DNA of 64,000 bases, taken from the NCBI GenBank assembly GCA_037176725.1, contig JAZBRS010000014.1, positions 77,854,501 to 77,918,500 on the forward strand, given 5' to 3'. The stretch is from Posidonia oceanica (Eukaryota > Streptophyta > Magnoliopsida > Alismatales > Posidoniaceae). Of this stretch, positions 1 through 10,461 are shown one piece after another; position 1 is the first letter of the stretch, and the number at the start of each line of letters is the position of its first letter. The notes beneath the pieces were generated by a model. It did not search any database and was not told where the DNA came from. It saw only the letters and a list, made by a program, of their open reading frames with translations. Made by a program: the position numbers and the translations under genes.

Positions 1-939
1 CATGGAGTTTTCAGAAAAAAGGATCCTTAGTTGGCAATCAGTGTGAGCAATCAGAGAGAACCAGCAGTTAGCGAACCAGAGACCCATTCCATTGCAATTT
101 CCTCCACCTGAGCGACCTTCCTCCTTTCTTCCTCCTCTTCACCCTCCAATTCCAGAGAAGAGAGAGCAGTAAGAGAGAGTCTGAGAGAGTCCTTGGCGTC
201 CCAGAGAGAGATCCCAATCCCAGAGCATTCCCACACCCAAATCCTTCTCCTTTTCCTTCTGAAATCCACAGCAAATCCTCCTCTTTCTTTTCCAGTAACC
301 TGACACCTTTCCCAGCCTCAGAACCTCTCCCAATCAATCCCCCAAACTCACCCAGCAACCCTGCATCCTCCCTTCACCATTTCCCGGCCATTCCACCACT
401 AAAACACCACCTGATCACCTGTAGAAAGCCAACAGCAACCCAACACTGATCCCTCCAGAATTCCTTTCACCACAGCCCGCTACTTCCTCCCAAATTCCAC
501 CCAGAAATCCACCTGACCTCCACCTTCCAAAAGTACTTAACCTTCAGCCCTCTCTCTCGCCACCGGCCAAGAACTACATCACAAACACCTGTGTCACCTT
601 CAGACCAGAAGATCGGCCAACCTCCAATCTCTCTCCACACTCTCCAGAAAGCCAACCCAGCTATCCAGAATCATCCACCGGACCTCCAGCAATCCTCCGG
701 AAGGCTCCATCCAGTCCGACGAGCAGCAAACATCCTCTCCGGCCTCCGGTTACATTTCTAAACCCACAAATTGCCAGATCTCTCTCCAAGCTGTGAAGCT
801 TCCATCCGATCGATCGGGAAGCACCGGAAGAACCTTCTGAAGCAGCTCCAACCCTCGCAAGCGGCCGACGACGTCTGCAGCGACCGGACGACCTCCGCCG
901 ACGACTGCTGAAGCCATCGACGTCGGGAGGACGACTCAG
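1..939 (+). other. LTR A, pyrimidine/CA-rich upstream part, no gene
   Basis: C- and T-rich sequence with AGAGAG runs around 160-200 and CCGG-rich text towards 900. It aligns in kind with the reverse complement of 13300-14400 (solo LTR). ORFs here are short and differ between LTR copies. I see no protein-coding signal. Confidence 0.5.
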
Positions 940-1429
940 ATGCGGAAAAAGGTGACTCTTTACTCCCTTAGCTTCCTCTTCTCCCCCTGCTGCTTCTCCG
1001 CCCTTCAGAATGGCATCTCCGATCTTCCTGCTCCGAAGTCAGTCGCCGGTCAGGTCGTCTTCTCCAGCGAGGCTCTCCGTTCGTCACGCCGCTTCGGCCA
1101 ACGGAACGTGGCTCCAGCGACCATCCGAGCTTCGCACGAACATCAGGAAGCTTCTCCGGCCCTTAGAACGCGGCGTCGTTGCGTCGAACGGCCGGACCAA
1201 GCTCCTGAACCTCTGCAGAGCTCCAGCGAGTGCTTCGGTGCGTTCCAGGCTGCGTCGTCCTCCGCCGATCGCCGCCCGACCTCCGTCAGCTCCGGGAGCA
1301 CCTCCCCCGCCGATCAGCTCGTCTCCAGCAGCCCTGTGCCGGCGGTCGCGAGCGCTGGCAGCCAGCTGCTACAGTGCTCACGGCCGTCGGCCGTTACTGT
1401 AGAATTATTTTTACATCTGTATAGTTTTT

Positions 1430-2450
1430 AGGTAAATATTGCATGCTTAGTCTAAGTTTTCTTATTTTTGCGTTTCAGTCCTTATGTCATTTAATCTGCT
1501 GTCTTTTTGATTTAAAACCATGCTAAATCGCATAAAGTATTTCTGTTTTTCTGTATTTGCATTCCAGTTCGTTTACTGTGCTTGCCAGTTATAAAAAATT
1601 ATGCTTTAGCCCTTCTGGTTTCATTTTTTGCATCTGAATCCTGCAGTAGATTATTTAATTTTAATGTATTAAGTTTGCCTTATTATATTGCATTCCAGAC
1701 CCCTGTTTTTTCTCATTTTTACTGTCTGATCCATTGCACTGTAGAACTTAGGTTATATTTTTAATTTTTGGTTGCTGCATTGCATTTTACCCCTTCTGCT
1801 TTCTCATTTTGCATCTAGGTCCTTTTTAAATGCACAGTAGTCATCTTGCATGCATTTTAGCTTATTAAATTGCATTCTTCCCCCTGCATCTTTTAAAAAT
1901 TGCATGTCAGTCCTTCGTTCATGATTTCAGTGCATACTTTGCATATTAAATTGCATTTTTGACCCTGCATGATTTGAAAATGACACATAGGTCCTTTGCA
2001 TCCTTATAAAATCATTTAAAAATGCCTGTTTTGCCCTTGAAATTGCATTTTAGCCTCCCGTGTTTGCAAAATAGCATGTAGACCCTCCCCTTGCATTTCC
2101 AGACCCCAGAACCCTGATTTCTGGGAAAATTGCATTTTAGACCCCAATATTTCCAAAATTGCATTCTAATTTGCAACTTGTTTTCAAAACCTCCCCTGAT
2201 GCATACCCTTTTTCAAAATTGCATTCTAAAACCTATCCTTTGCAAAATTACCCTTTATCCCCTCCTGTTTTCAAAACCCCTGCCTGTAGGCCCCAATCCT
2301 TTTCAAAACGTTGCATTTAAGCCCCCCCGCCTTTTTAAAAATAGCATTTGAATCCCAGTTTTTCCAAAAATTCCCCCTTGTGTTCTTTTTGCACTCTGCA
2401 TGCATCTTGCATTCATGTAGCTTTGCACTTAGCATCCCTTTTGCACACAC
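1430..2450 (+). repeat. Periodic TTGCAT(TT)-pyrimidine tract in LTR A
   Basis: A degenerate motif of the form TTGCATTTTAGNCCYY recurs roughly every 30-45 bp, separated by T-rich spacers. The same tract occurs in the other LTRs: reverse complement at 12100-13130, 29460-30560 and 42980-43780, and plus strand at 46790-48060. Copies are too diverged for a simple tandem array, but the phase-like recurrence is obvious by eye. Confidence 0.7.
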
Positions 2451-2673
2451 TAAAACCCCCTTAGCTCCCATTCACCTGGGAGGACCTTTTGCACACCCCT
2501 AGGACCTCCTGAACACTTAGATCTACTCTTCTCCCCTGTTCTGGCCCTCCTGCCTTGAAGCTACGACATCTTCCAATCCGGCCGTTGGATCTTCCCAAAC
2601 AAGCTGCCCAGACGATCGCGGTGAAGCGCTCTTCAGCATGGACCAAGCAGATTTCAGATCAGGCTCCAGGTTT

Positions 2674-2686
2674 TCCAGGTATGTCC
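2674..2686 (+). promoter_or_regulatory. Conserved splice-donor-like site in LTR A (CAG|GTATGT)
   Basis: CAG|GTATGT with the boundary at 2678/2679, directly after a ~200-bp conserved block that begins AGCTCCCATTCACCTGGG near 2464. The equivalent position is CAG|GTATGC in the solo LTR (near 11865, minus), AAG|GTAAGC in both D LTRs (near 29227 and 42739, minus) and AAG|GTAAGT in E (48254). Splicing itself is inferred. Confidence 0.45.
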
Positions 2687-3129
2687 TCCTGAACCCCTCC
2701 ATCGCATTCATTTGCATGCCATTTGCATTATTTGCCTTGTTTTCGCTTTTTGTTTCTTCGATCATGTAGAATAGGACTTCCTCTTCTTATCTATCAACTC
2801 CATTCCTCGTTTCGCGTATTCTTGAGTGATTTGCGTTGCGTTTCCCCTGGATTCACCACTTATTGCGACTTTCTTCCCCCTTTTCCACGATCCGATCGTG
2901 CCACGAGCTTTGGGCAGCGTGCGAGACACATCGTGGGGCGGTTTAGTGGGAAACGGTCACAAAGTGGTGGTAATCCCTCTGTTTGCACATTCTCCCCATT
3001 GTAGGTCTTCACACCTACTCTGTGTGGCCCTCAAACAGTGTCTGTTCTCACACACGCACTGTTTGCCTCTCCTTTAGCTTCTTCTGATCTTTTTCCCTGC
3101 ATTTGCATTCACATGGCTTTTTCGAGGTT

Positions 3130-3290
3130 TTATTTCGCTGCTTTTGGCACCATTTTGCATGCCCGCTTCGCTTTTGGCACCGTTTTGAGTGCCCGTCTTG
3201 TCTTTTTGCACCGTTTCGCGTGCCGTTTTCGTTTCTTACCTTGTTTTGCGCTGTTTTCTCTTGCATGTCGCCTGCATTGCATGGTTTTCC
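3130..3290 (+). repeat. Short GCRTGCC-TTTTGGCACCG array in LTR A
   Basis: Four to five units of about 30 bp with TTTTGGCACCGTTTTG and GTGCCCG/CGTGCC. This is the reduced form of the larger array at 49030-49720 in the LTR of E. Confidence 0.65.
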
Positions 3291-3984
3291 CGTTGTTTTG
3301 CTTTTTCGCCTGCATTTGCAAGTAGGGCAGTGATGCTTACTGCCTGGTGTTCTCACGAATCAGGTTTCGCCCGGTTCGGAACACAGACAGAGTTGCTGAG
3401 CACTTAGACTGCACGTTTACTTTCCTGTATTGCATTCTCTCCACTTAGAGCACATCTTGAGCATTCATTTAGGCATTCATTGGCACATAGGCATTCAAAT
3501 CTGCATTTCCCTGCGTATGCGAGCGTAAGCCTAGAAAGACCGATTCTCGGGCGTGTCGGGGGTGCCTAACACCTTCCCCGCGCGTAACAGGAGTCCTTGC
3601 TCAGTCTTTTGGCCCGTAATGACCATATTGCCCTTATCTTAGGCTAGAGTCATTTCATTTGCATTCATTTGCATTTGTTTTCCTTTGCATTGCTTTGCTT
3701 TGCATTTCTTGCTTGGTTTTGCGTGTTAATCCATGCATTTCCCCCAGTTTTCCTTGTCTTTCGTTAATAGACATGGTGGCGACTCTGATTTGTCTTATCT
3801 TCCTCTTTTCTCCTCGATTTTAAGTATTTTCGAGTTGAGCCTCTTCCTCGGATCAAATCGCCGCTAATAGTAAGCTTGATTCCGATTGGGATTACTACAC
3901 ATGCTAGTGTGTACCTCCCCATGCAACCTTGCATTTTTCTGAATCCTTTTGGCCATGATTCATGGTCGGAATGGAGTTCAGTGT

Positions 3985-5385
3985 GTTGGACGCACCACCT
4001 GGTGCGTCCAACGTTGGACGCCGCATAGGCCAGCGTCCAACGGCCCCTCTTGCTCTACTCTGCTTTGCTCTTGTTTAGTTGCTTTCCATGCCTTTTCCTT
4101 GCATGTCTGTTTGCAAACATATGCTATTTGCCTCCTTTTAACTCTCTCTGATGCTATACCATGTTTTTAACTTGCTCCATGCTTGTTTGAAGGCTTTTTG
4201 CATGCTTAATGATCAGTCTGTCTGCTGCCTTTGTTGGATGCTAGGATGAGCCGTGTCCAACGTTGGACGCTGGTTCACCTAGCGTCCAACGCCTTTGCTT
4301 GCTTTGCTTTGCTAACATGCCTACTCTATGCATATTTTTGATGTTATAATTTGATCCATGCATGTTTAGAGATGCCTGGCCCCTAAGGCAACCATGCTTA
4401 GGCTTGCTAGGATTCCTTTAAGCCATGTATTCCCTTTTTTAAGTTTAAAGCTCATGTTCTTATATGCATGCCTTCTTTTGTCTCGCCTCCTTGTATTAAA
4501 TGCTTGCCATGTCTCCTTTGCATGCTCCTGTTAGTCTCTTACATGCTTCTAAGATGCTTGCATGCATATAGGTGGGGTAGAGTTGAGCTCCCCCTTTAGA
4601 ATAGGTGAGTTTGCATGCCTGGGTCGTTGGACGCCAGAGCCTTCAACGTCCAACGTTGGACGCTGCTGGCTCTAGCGTCCAACGCCCTGGCTCATCTCTT
4701 GATTGTTTAATGCTTGCATACCTCTCTGATCTTGGTTATTTACTTGCTTCCTATGTTCTTATGCATGTTTAGCTTCAGTAGCACCTGTTCTTTTATTTCA
4801 GTTAATTTATTTGCTGGTTTGTGCATGCTTTTTGTGTGTTGTGCCTCCCAAAGCGTTGTACACTGCTGGTGTTGGTGTCCAACGTTGGACGCCGACCTAG
4901 CTCGCGTCCAATGCCCTGGTTGTGCCTTTGGCCTGACACTTAGCACAGGTGAGGTTTGATTGCTTATTTTATGCATCCCCTGCTTGCTTGTCTGCCTCTT
5001 TGTTCATCTCTAGAACCCCAAATGCATGCACCCATTTTTATTTTGCTTTTGTAAGCTTCTTTTCTCCCCTCTGCCTTCTGTTCTTGTTGGATGCCAGCCT
5101 CTCTGGCGTTTAACGTTGGATGCTCAGCCTACACGCGTCCAACAACCTGCATGCTTGGATCTTTAATTTTGGCATGCTCCTTGTTCTGATTCTTCCTCTA
5201 ATCTTCTGTTAGGTTAGATTTGCATGTCTAGTACCCATTTAGTTGCATATTTGCATCAGTATTGCATTCATATAGTTAGATTGCATTGTTTTTAAAAAAT
5301 TTGCATGCTGTCTGTCTACAGTGGGTGTTGGATATAGGCTCACCCAGCGTCCAACGTTGGACGCTGGTGTTGCCAGCGTCCAATG
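3985..5385 (+). repeat. Six clusters of the palindrome GCGTCCAACGTTGGACGC in the 5' LTR of B
   Basis: Clusters at 3985-4042, 4233-4290, 4625-4684, 4853-4913, 5085-5145 and 5325-5385. Each is built as arm GTTGGACGC, loop of about 10-14 nt, arm GCGTCCAAC, arm GTTGGACGC, loop, arm GCGTCCAAC. The central 18 bp is a perfect palindrome and each half can form its own hairpin. Spacing is about 200-400 bp. Some arms carry C-to-T changes (GTTGGATGC, GCGTCCAATG). Confidence 0.85.
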
Positions 5386-5499
5386 CATGCAGATGGCTGA
5401 CAGCCATTTTAAAGTGCCGATTTTGTGTCGTTCGCCGTTTCTCGTGTTTTATTGCTTCTCTGGCTTGCTGTAACCCTAATGCATGTTGCCCGCCCCTTT

Positions 5500-5700
5500 G
5501 TTTTGATTTTGCACCCCGCTTTGCCTCGTTTTCCGCACTTTGCCCCGTTTTCTGCATTTTGCATTGTTTTCCCGCTCCTTTGCATGGTTTTTCGCACCCC
5601 TTTTGCATTGCCTTCCGCCTTTTGCATCGTTTTGCGTGCTTTGCAGTATTTCCTGCATTTTTTGCATTGTTTTCTGCACCTGTTTTACCTTATTGCTTGC
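5500..5700 (+). repeat. TTTTGCATTGTTTTCCGCACC array in the 5' LTR of B
   Basis: Irregular ~20-30 bp units combining TTTTGCAT, CGTTTT and GCACC. It occupies the same LTR position as the 30-bp arrays of A, D and E but has a B-specific unit. The copy in the 3' LTR is at 22360-22545. Long ORFs through it on both strands are repeat translations. Confidence 0.6.
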
Positions 5701-6345
5701 ATGTCGCTCGCATTGCTTGGTTTTCCTACCGTTTTGCTTTATTGCTTGCTTCTGCATATAGGGCCATGATGCTTACACCTTAGGAGTTCTCACGAACCAG
5801 GGTCCGCCCAGTTCGGAACACTAGTAGCGTGGCTGAGCACTTAGATAGCACGTTTATTTTCCTTGCATAATAGGTAAGCATTTAAGGCATTTAGGCATTA
5901 GGCTAGCAATTCCCTGCATAAGCGCGAGATTGCCTAAGAAAGACCGACTCTCAGACGTATCGGGGTGCCTAACACCTTCCCTGTGTGTAACAGGAGTCCT
6001 TGCCCTTTCTCTTGGCTCACATCGACCTTTCCCTTATCCTAGGCCTGAGTCATAGCATAGCATAATAGCATAGCATAGCTTAGCTTATCCTTGCATCTCT
6101 TTGCCCCTCCTTACATCCAGTTCAGCATGTCTTTTCATGCTTTACCCCCTGGTTTTCCTTGTCTTCCAATTCAATAGACCCGGTGGCGACTCCGAATTGT
6201 CTTATCATTTCATTTCTTTTCTTTTGCCAGTGTTTCCGAGTCGAGTTCTTCCTTCGGATCCAGCCGCATATAGTGAGCCTATTTTGATCGGTGCACACAA
6301 GCTTTGGTAATGTGCATGGACGATCAAAATTCAGGATTACTACAG

Positions 6346-6510
6346 TGGCGACGCCGTTGGAGACAACAGACTCCGGCTTTCGCTCTGGCTTTCTCGCCGC
6401 TTGCATTTTGCATTCCTTTGCTTGCCTCGTGCCCCTACTTGCCTTGTCTGTGTGCCTGCTTGCCTGTGTCGATTCCCAGTAGAGTCGCACAGTGGCGACT
6501 CCGCTGGGGA
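6346..6510 (+). promoter_or_regulatory. tRNA-Arg primer-binding site of B, present twice
   Basis: Copy 1 (6346-6363), one base after the LTR, reads TGGCGACGCCGTTGGAGA and is degenerate. Copy 2 (6493-6510) reads TGGCGACTCCGCTGGGGA, the full 18-nt form also seen next to the LTRs of D and E. From memory of plant tRNA sequences this complements the 3' end of tRNA-Arg, as described for Ogre-type elements. The ~147 bp after copy 1 and after copy 2 begin alike (CTCCGGCTTTCGC), so PBS plus downstream leader is a tandem duplication. Confidence 0.75.
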
Positions 6511-7607
6511 GCAGTACTCCGGCTTTCGCCTTGGCCTCCTCGCCTCTTGCTTGGGTGTTTTGCTTGCCTTTTGCTTTCGCCTGCTTTACTTGCTTACCTG
6601 CTTGCTTGTTTATTTATCTGCTTTATGCCATGATTGTTTGCGCTGCTCTATCTGCCTGCATCACATGTCTAAATACATGCTTGGCACACCATGCATGCCT
6701 TTTGAGTGATGAATGCTTCATTTTACACCAATGCAATGCCACTGCACACGCACATGCCATGCATGCCTGCTTTTGACATGATAAGTGTTTTCTCTTCACT
6801 ATCATGACCACATACACTTGCACATGCCATGCCCATGCTTTTTGCCTTGCTGTGTAAATTGCTTGCATGCCATGACTTCTTGTTTCTCTCCCCTTCGCAT
6901 ATGCCATGCCTAGGATAATAGAAACTTGCCTGCTCTCTTTTTGCCTAATTTAAAAGCCACAATAAAGCAAAGCAATAACATTTAAGCACAACTAGAGCCA
7001 AAACTTGCAAATTTCCCCTTTGGTTAATAAAATGCAAGTAAAACACTCTAAAGCATTTGCATCAGCATTTTAGAAAGCATGCATTCTTCTCACTTGAGTC
7101 AGCCCACAGTCCAAGAAGGATAGTCCCGGTCTCTTCCTCCCAATGCTTTGGCATGGAGTGAGTAGATCGGTCTGTCCCCCCTTGTCCAGGGGTCGCGTCG
7201 GTGTTATTGGAGGGTACCACCTATACTTTTAGCAGGGTTGAGGCCACTAATGCACCACCCGTTATACCTGAGCTTTGGCAGGGTCGAGACAGGAGCCAAT
7301 TTTTCTGACCTAGAGTCTGCATAATCCCATTACCCCTAAGTGCGTCCTAGTAGGACATCTACTCAGGACATGCATGGTGAGAGAGCGCATATTAGGGCAT
7401 GCATCTGCATCATGCCACCCCTAATAACTCTTTTTGCATCCAACCTCTAATGCGTTTATTTGTTTTGCAGGTAGGTGTGAACCCCCTCAGCTTGGTTTCT
7501 GAGCGTCCCTCTCTCTAAGCTACCTATCGCCTCCGATAGTAACTCTCCTTAGGTCTTGTGTCCCTGCCTTCAGCTGCAGACCTGTTTGCTTTCGCTTGCC
7601 GTCCGCT
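6511..7607 (+). other. Untranslated leader of B with a conserved block at about 7085-7330
   Basis: No gene. The first part is CTTGCCTG-rich. From 7085 to 7330 there is a block also found in D (about 40090-40350, minus) and E (about 51100-51330), including GGTCTGTCCCCCCTTGTC and CAGGGGTCGCGTCGGTGTT, followed by ACCTGAGCT. The position between PBS and gag suggests a packaging or dimerisation signal; this is inference. A pyrimidine-rich acceptor-like site ends at 7470. Confidence 0.6.
7452..7472 (+). promoter_or_regulatory. Splice-acceptor-like site upstream of gag in B
   Basis: TTTATTTGTTTTGCAG|GTAGGTG with the boundary at 7470/7471, about 140 bp before the gag ATG. The same site lies before gag in D (CTCTTTTGCAG|GTAGGTG, boundary at 39950, minus). 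E has two CAGs after T-rich runs (51476, 51507). Together with the donor-like sites in the LTRs it could define a 5'-leader intron. This is not demonstrated. Confidence 0.4.
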
Positions 7608-9794
7608 ATGGCCCAGCTTACCGGCGAGCCTCCTTCCTCATTGGCGTCAGGAGAGGTACCGATTTCTGTCTCTCCTTCCCTCGCCTTGGCGTCCCCCGTC
7701 TCCTCTCCACTTCTGGTGCAGGAGACCTCACAGCCCCCTTATCTGGATCAAGGGTCGACCCTAGCCGACCTAGAGCTTGTCACCGCATCTGCCGCGGTGA
7801 CCGCCACTCTGGCTCCAGGAGTGTCACCTTCCGCTCCATCCTAGGGCCTCCCTGTCTCGGAAATCCAGCCTTCTGCAGCTACCCTTTGCATAGGATCTAC
7901 TCCTGTTGCTTCCTTGGTTTCTGCACCTCTCTTGGTGGACACCTCCTTATGCCCCGGCCCATCGGTCGATGCGTTCTCTGCCTTGCAAGCGTGGCGCTTA
8001 TTGGCTAAAGCCGATAGGCTGCGAAGCATGGCTATCGCACTCGACCCGACTATGGCCTGCTTATCCCGTTCAACCCCTGAGGTTCCAGTGCCGCCCTTTG
8101 TAGCCCTGTAGGCTCGCTACACTGCACCTCCGCCCTTTCCATTGCCCCGGCTCCTCACAGCTCCGGTGATGGGGGCATTTTTTCAGCCTCCTGCACCTGC
8201 ACAACACTTCGCACAGCATGCAACTCCTTCCTCTGGTGGCCAGTCTTTTGGATTGGCAGGAGCTTAGCACCCCTTAAGCCCGTTGCCTGGCACCGTCCTA
8301 GTGCAATAGTTGCTGCTCTCCTGCACTACACCTCACACTGCACAGCATATTATCTATCCATCTCCCTTGCATCAAGTTTAGACCCCTGCATTCATAGCAC
8401 CACACTTTGCACCCTCGCACGGGTATGTTGGCCCTCACGCTACGACACCAGGTGGCATGATGGTGGATTCGGAGGAGCGCTCTCGCGCGACCCGCACAAC
8501 ATATGTGGTCCCTGCCTCTACTGCACAACCCTCGCCAGCAGCAGCCTCTGACGCCTTCCTTACCAAGTTGGGTGATCTAGAGAGAGCACTTCGTCAAGTG
8601 CAAGGCCAGGACCGCCAGCCTTACCAATTTCGCGACCTCTGTCTCTTTCCCGAGGCCGCACTCCCTTCGAAGTTCCATATCCCAGACTTCGATAAATATG
8701 ATGGTAGAGGCTGCCCCATCTCGCATCTGAAGGCATATTGTGGGGATCTTTCTCAGCTTCGGGCTGATGAAAGGCTCATTATCTACCTGTTCCAGAAGAG
8801 TTTAACCAGCCCCGCACTCAAGTGGTTCACGTCCCTTGACACGGCTGCGGTTCAAACTTGGATTGGTCTTTCTCGGGCTTTCCTTGAGCAATATGCTTTC
8901 AACCTCGACTTGATCCCCAAGAGGGAGGATCTCGTCACCATCCGACAGAGGCCCCAAGAGCCATTTGGGGAGTATGTCGGTCGCTGGCGTTCCACAGCCG
9001 CCTAGGTCAGAGATAGACCCTTCGAGGAGGATTCTATCGAGATGATCGTTAAAGGGGCGCTGCCAGCGACAGGGACTCTGCTTTGCATCCAGCACATCAC
9101 TAGTTTTGCATCGCTGATTAAGGCTGGCACCCGCGTGGAAAGCTCACTACAGAGTGGGCATTTCCCCGCACTTTCTGCACTGGCTAGGTAGGCCGACAGC
9201 ACCAACAATCGCCGCAGCAGCAGTAGCAGCAGCAACTACTCTGCTTCTGACTGCTCCGAGCAGCATGCCATCACCCACGCTGATCCTCCTGAGGCGCCTA
9301 CCTTTGTAGAAAGTCTGCCAGATCCTTTTTCGCTAGTGCCCGCACCTATTTTCGCACCCACTGTCACCGTTGAGCCAGTGCATCACATCGCACCAGCTCG
9401 GCAAGGACGACAGCCTAGGCAGAGACGAGTTCGCCGCGCAAAAAGTGACTTCACCCCACTTGGTGAGCCGCTAGGCGTCGTCTTTCCCCAGGTTGTGTTG
9501 CTTCTGAGGCTTCCGGAAACTCGCCCCCCACTAAGTCCTCTTCCGAGGTGGTACGATGCGAGCAAGCATTGCGATTACCATCGAGCCCTGAGGCATTTGA
9601 CGGATAATTGCCTCACTCTCCGGGATGTCGTTCAGGACTTGATTGACAATGGGACCCTCGTCGTCAGTCCGCAGGAGGCTGCCCACACACCTGCACCTAC
9701 ACTCGCACACCCTAGTGTAGCTGGCCCTTCCTCTTCGGAGCCTGCGGGCTCCGAGGGTGTCGGAAACTCGGGGGCTTACCCCAATCTTTTTTGA
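7608..9794 (+). pseudogene. gag: gag of element B (capsid/nucleocapsid), interrupted by TAG codons
   Basis: Structural gag protein that would form the cytoplasmic particle and package element RNA. One reading frame of about 728 codons runs from MAQ at 7608 to TGA at 9794, broken by at least six stops (for example 7842, 8109, 9003 and 9188), which are TAG where I checked them. The N-terminal third is Pro/Ala-rich and degenerate. The retrotransposon gag domain is clear from about 8590 to 9000: YQFRDLCLFPEAALP, FDKYDGRGCPISHLKAYCGD, ALKWFTSLDTA, FGEYVGRW. A C-x2-H-x4-H-x4-C knuckle (CDYHRALRHLTDNC) follows at about 9570. The start was chosen because MAQ also opens gag in D and E. The stop at 9003 faces CAG in E. 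Downstream there is no pol, unlike E. Confidence 0.88.
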
Positions 9795-10060
9795 ATTCAG
9801 CTCTGCCCTGGTGGGTTTTTCCGATCCCATCGGCCCAATCCCCCTTCCTATCCCTCCCTGTTTGTCCGAGGGACGCTCAGAAGCGCAACGGTAGAATCAA
9901 CAGCAAGCCCAATCGCAACACCGTCCAGGTAAGCTTCTTCTCCAGCATCAGCGGCTCCAGTGCTCCCTGCACTGCCAACAGTAGATCTCGCTGACAGCGT
10001 CAACAGCGTAGGGGCAGACCCAGCACCTCCCTCTCGAGGTTGCTGACAGGTAAGTCTTTC
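9795..10060 (+). other. Post-gag segment ending in a consensus splice donor
   Basis: About 250 bp conserved between B and D (37345-37642, minus): CAGCTCTGCCC, then GCTCCAGTGCTCCCTGCACT, ending GCTGACAG|GTAAGT (boundary 10049/10050). In D the same CAG|GTAAGT is present (boundary 37348/37349). It lies where pol begins in E. The donor could join gag-region exons to something in the tail, but I cannot identify the acceptor. Confidence 0.5.
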
Positions 10061-10208
10061 TTACCTCCCTTTTGTTTCCTGCATTGTCTTTCCTTTTTCG
10101 TTTTGTTTTGTTTTTTGTGTTTTCTTGCCATGTCAGAAAATCATAAAAAGCATAAAAATAGCAAAAACCTTAAAAACCTGCATTTCTTTTTCTGCATGCA
10201 TTTAGCAC

Positions 10209-10461
10209 ACAGGCTGATACCCCTAACTATCTGGCGATAGGTCTGTTAACCTATCATCATCGGGCAGATACTCCTAACTATCCGGCGATGGGTTCGTCAA
10301 CCTATCATCACTAGGCTGGCAGCCCTAACTGCTCGGCGGTAAGTCCGTTAACTTACCATACGGGCTGATACCCCTAACTATCCAGCGATGGGTCCGTCAA
10401 CCTATCATCACTGGGCTGGCAACCCTAACTGCTCGGCGGTAAGTCCGTTAACTTACCATAC
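10209..10461 (+). repeat. Tandem two-hairpin RNA module, first array of B (five units)
   Basis: Units of about 50-55 bp: hairpin 1 (GGGCT-GGC-AGCCC type), linker TAACTRYYCGGC, then hairpin 2. Hairpin 2 reads GATAGGT-ctgtta-ACCTATC, GATGGGT-tcgtca-ACCTATC, GGTAAGT-ccgtta-ACTTACC, GATGGGT-ccgtca-ACCTATC, GGTAAGT-ccgtta-ACTTACC. The paired changes preserve the stem. A sixth unit (GATAAGT/ACTTATC) continues at 16161, beyond the inserted solo LTR. Loop CCGTYA and linker are the conserved unpaired parts. Confidence 0.85.
10457..10461. other. Target-site duplication CATAC, left copy
   Basis: CATAC directly precedes TGTAGCGATCCC at 10462 and recurs at 16161-16165 directly after GGTGTCAACA. This fixes both ends of the solo LTR. 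Confidence 0.9.

Larger units (their letters stand above)
1..3899 (+). mobile_element. LTR A: 3' part of a Tat-type LTR inserted in the 5' LTR of element B
   Basis: This is the right-hand 3.9 kb of a long LTR; its start lies outside the window. It matches, segment by segment, the minus-strand LTR at 10462-16160, both LTRs of element D and the LTR of E: a GC-rich block (about 840-1400), a periodic TTGCAT tract (1430-2450), a donor-like site (2678), a short GCRTGCC array, the block with GGTGCCTAACACC (about 3565), and the end GGGATTACTACA at 3899. The following base starts CATGCTAGTGTG, which in the uninterrupted 3' LTR of B lies at 20889, so A was inserted there. CATGC (3900-3904) is the probable right copy of the target duplication; the left copy is off-window. 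Whether A is a solo LTR or the 3' LTR of a full element cannot be seen. Confidence 0.85.
3900..6344 (+). mobile_element. 5' LTR of element B, truncated on the left by LTR A
   Basis: Near-identical to 20889-23190. It ends GGATTACTACA at 6344, one base before the PBS. The copies differ by scattered substitutions and by deletions that fall in the palindrome clusters (the 3' copy lost about 28 bp near 21003 and more than 100 bp near 21615). It contains the GGTGCCTAACACC block (about 5963) and a PBS-like GGTGGCGACTCCGAA at about 6181. No gene. Confidence 0.88.

Noticed and set aside
10209..10461. Regular ~55-bp repeats resembling a CRISPR array
   Set aside because: There are no constant repeats with unique spacers; all parts of the unit are repeated and it lies in a plant retrotransposon.
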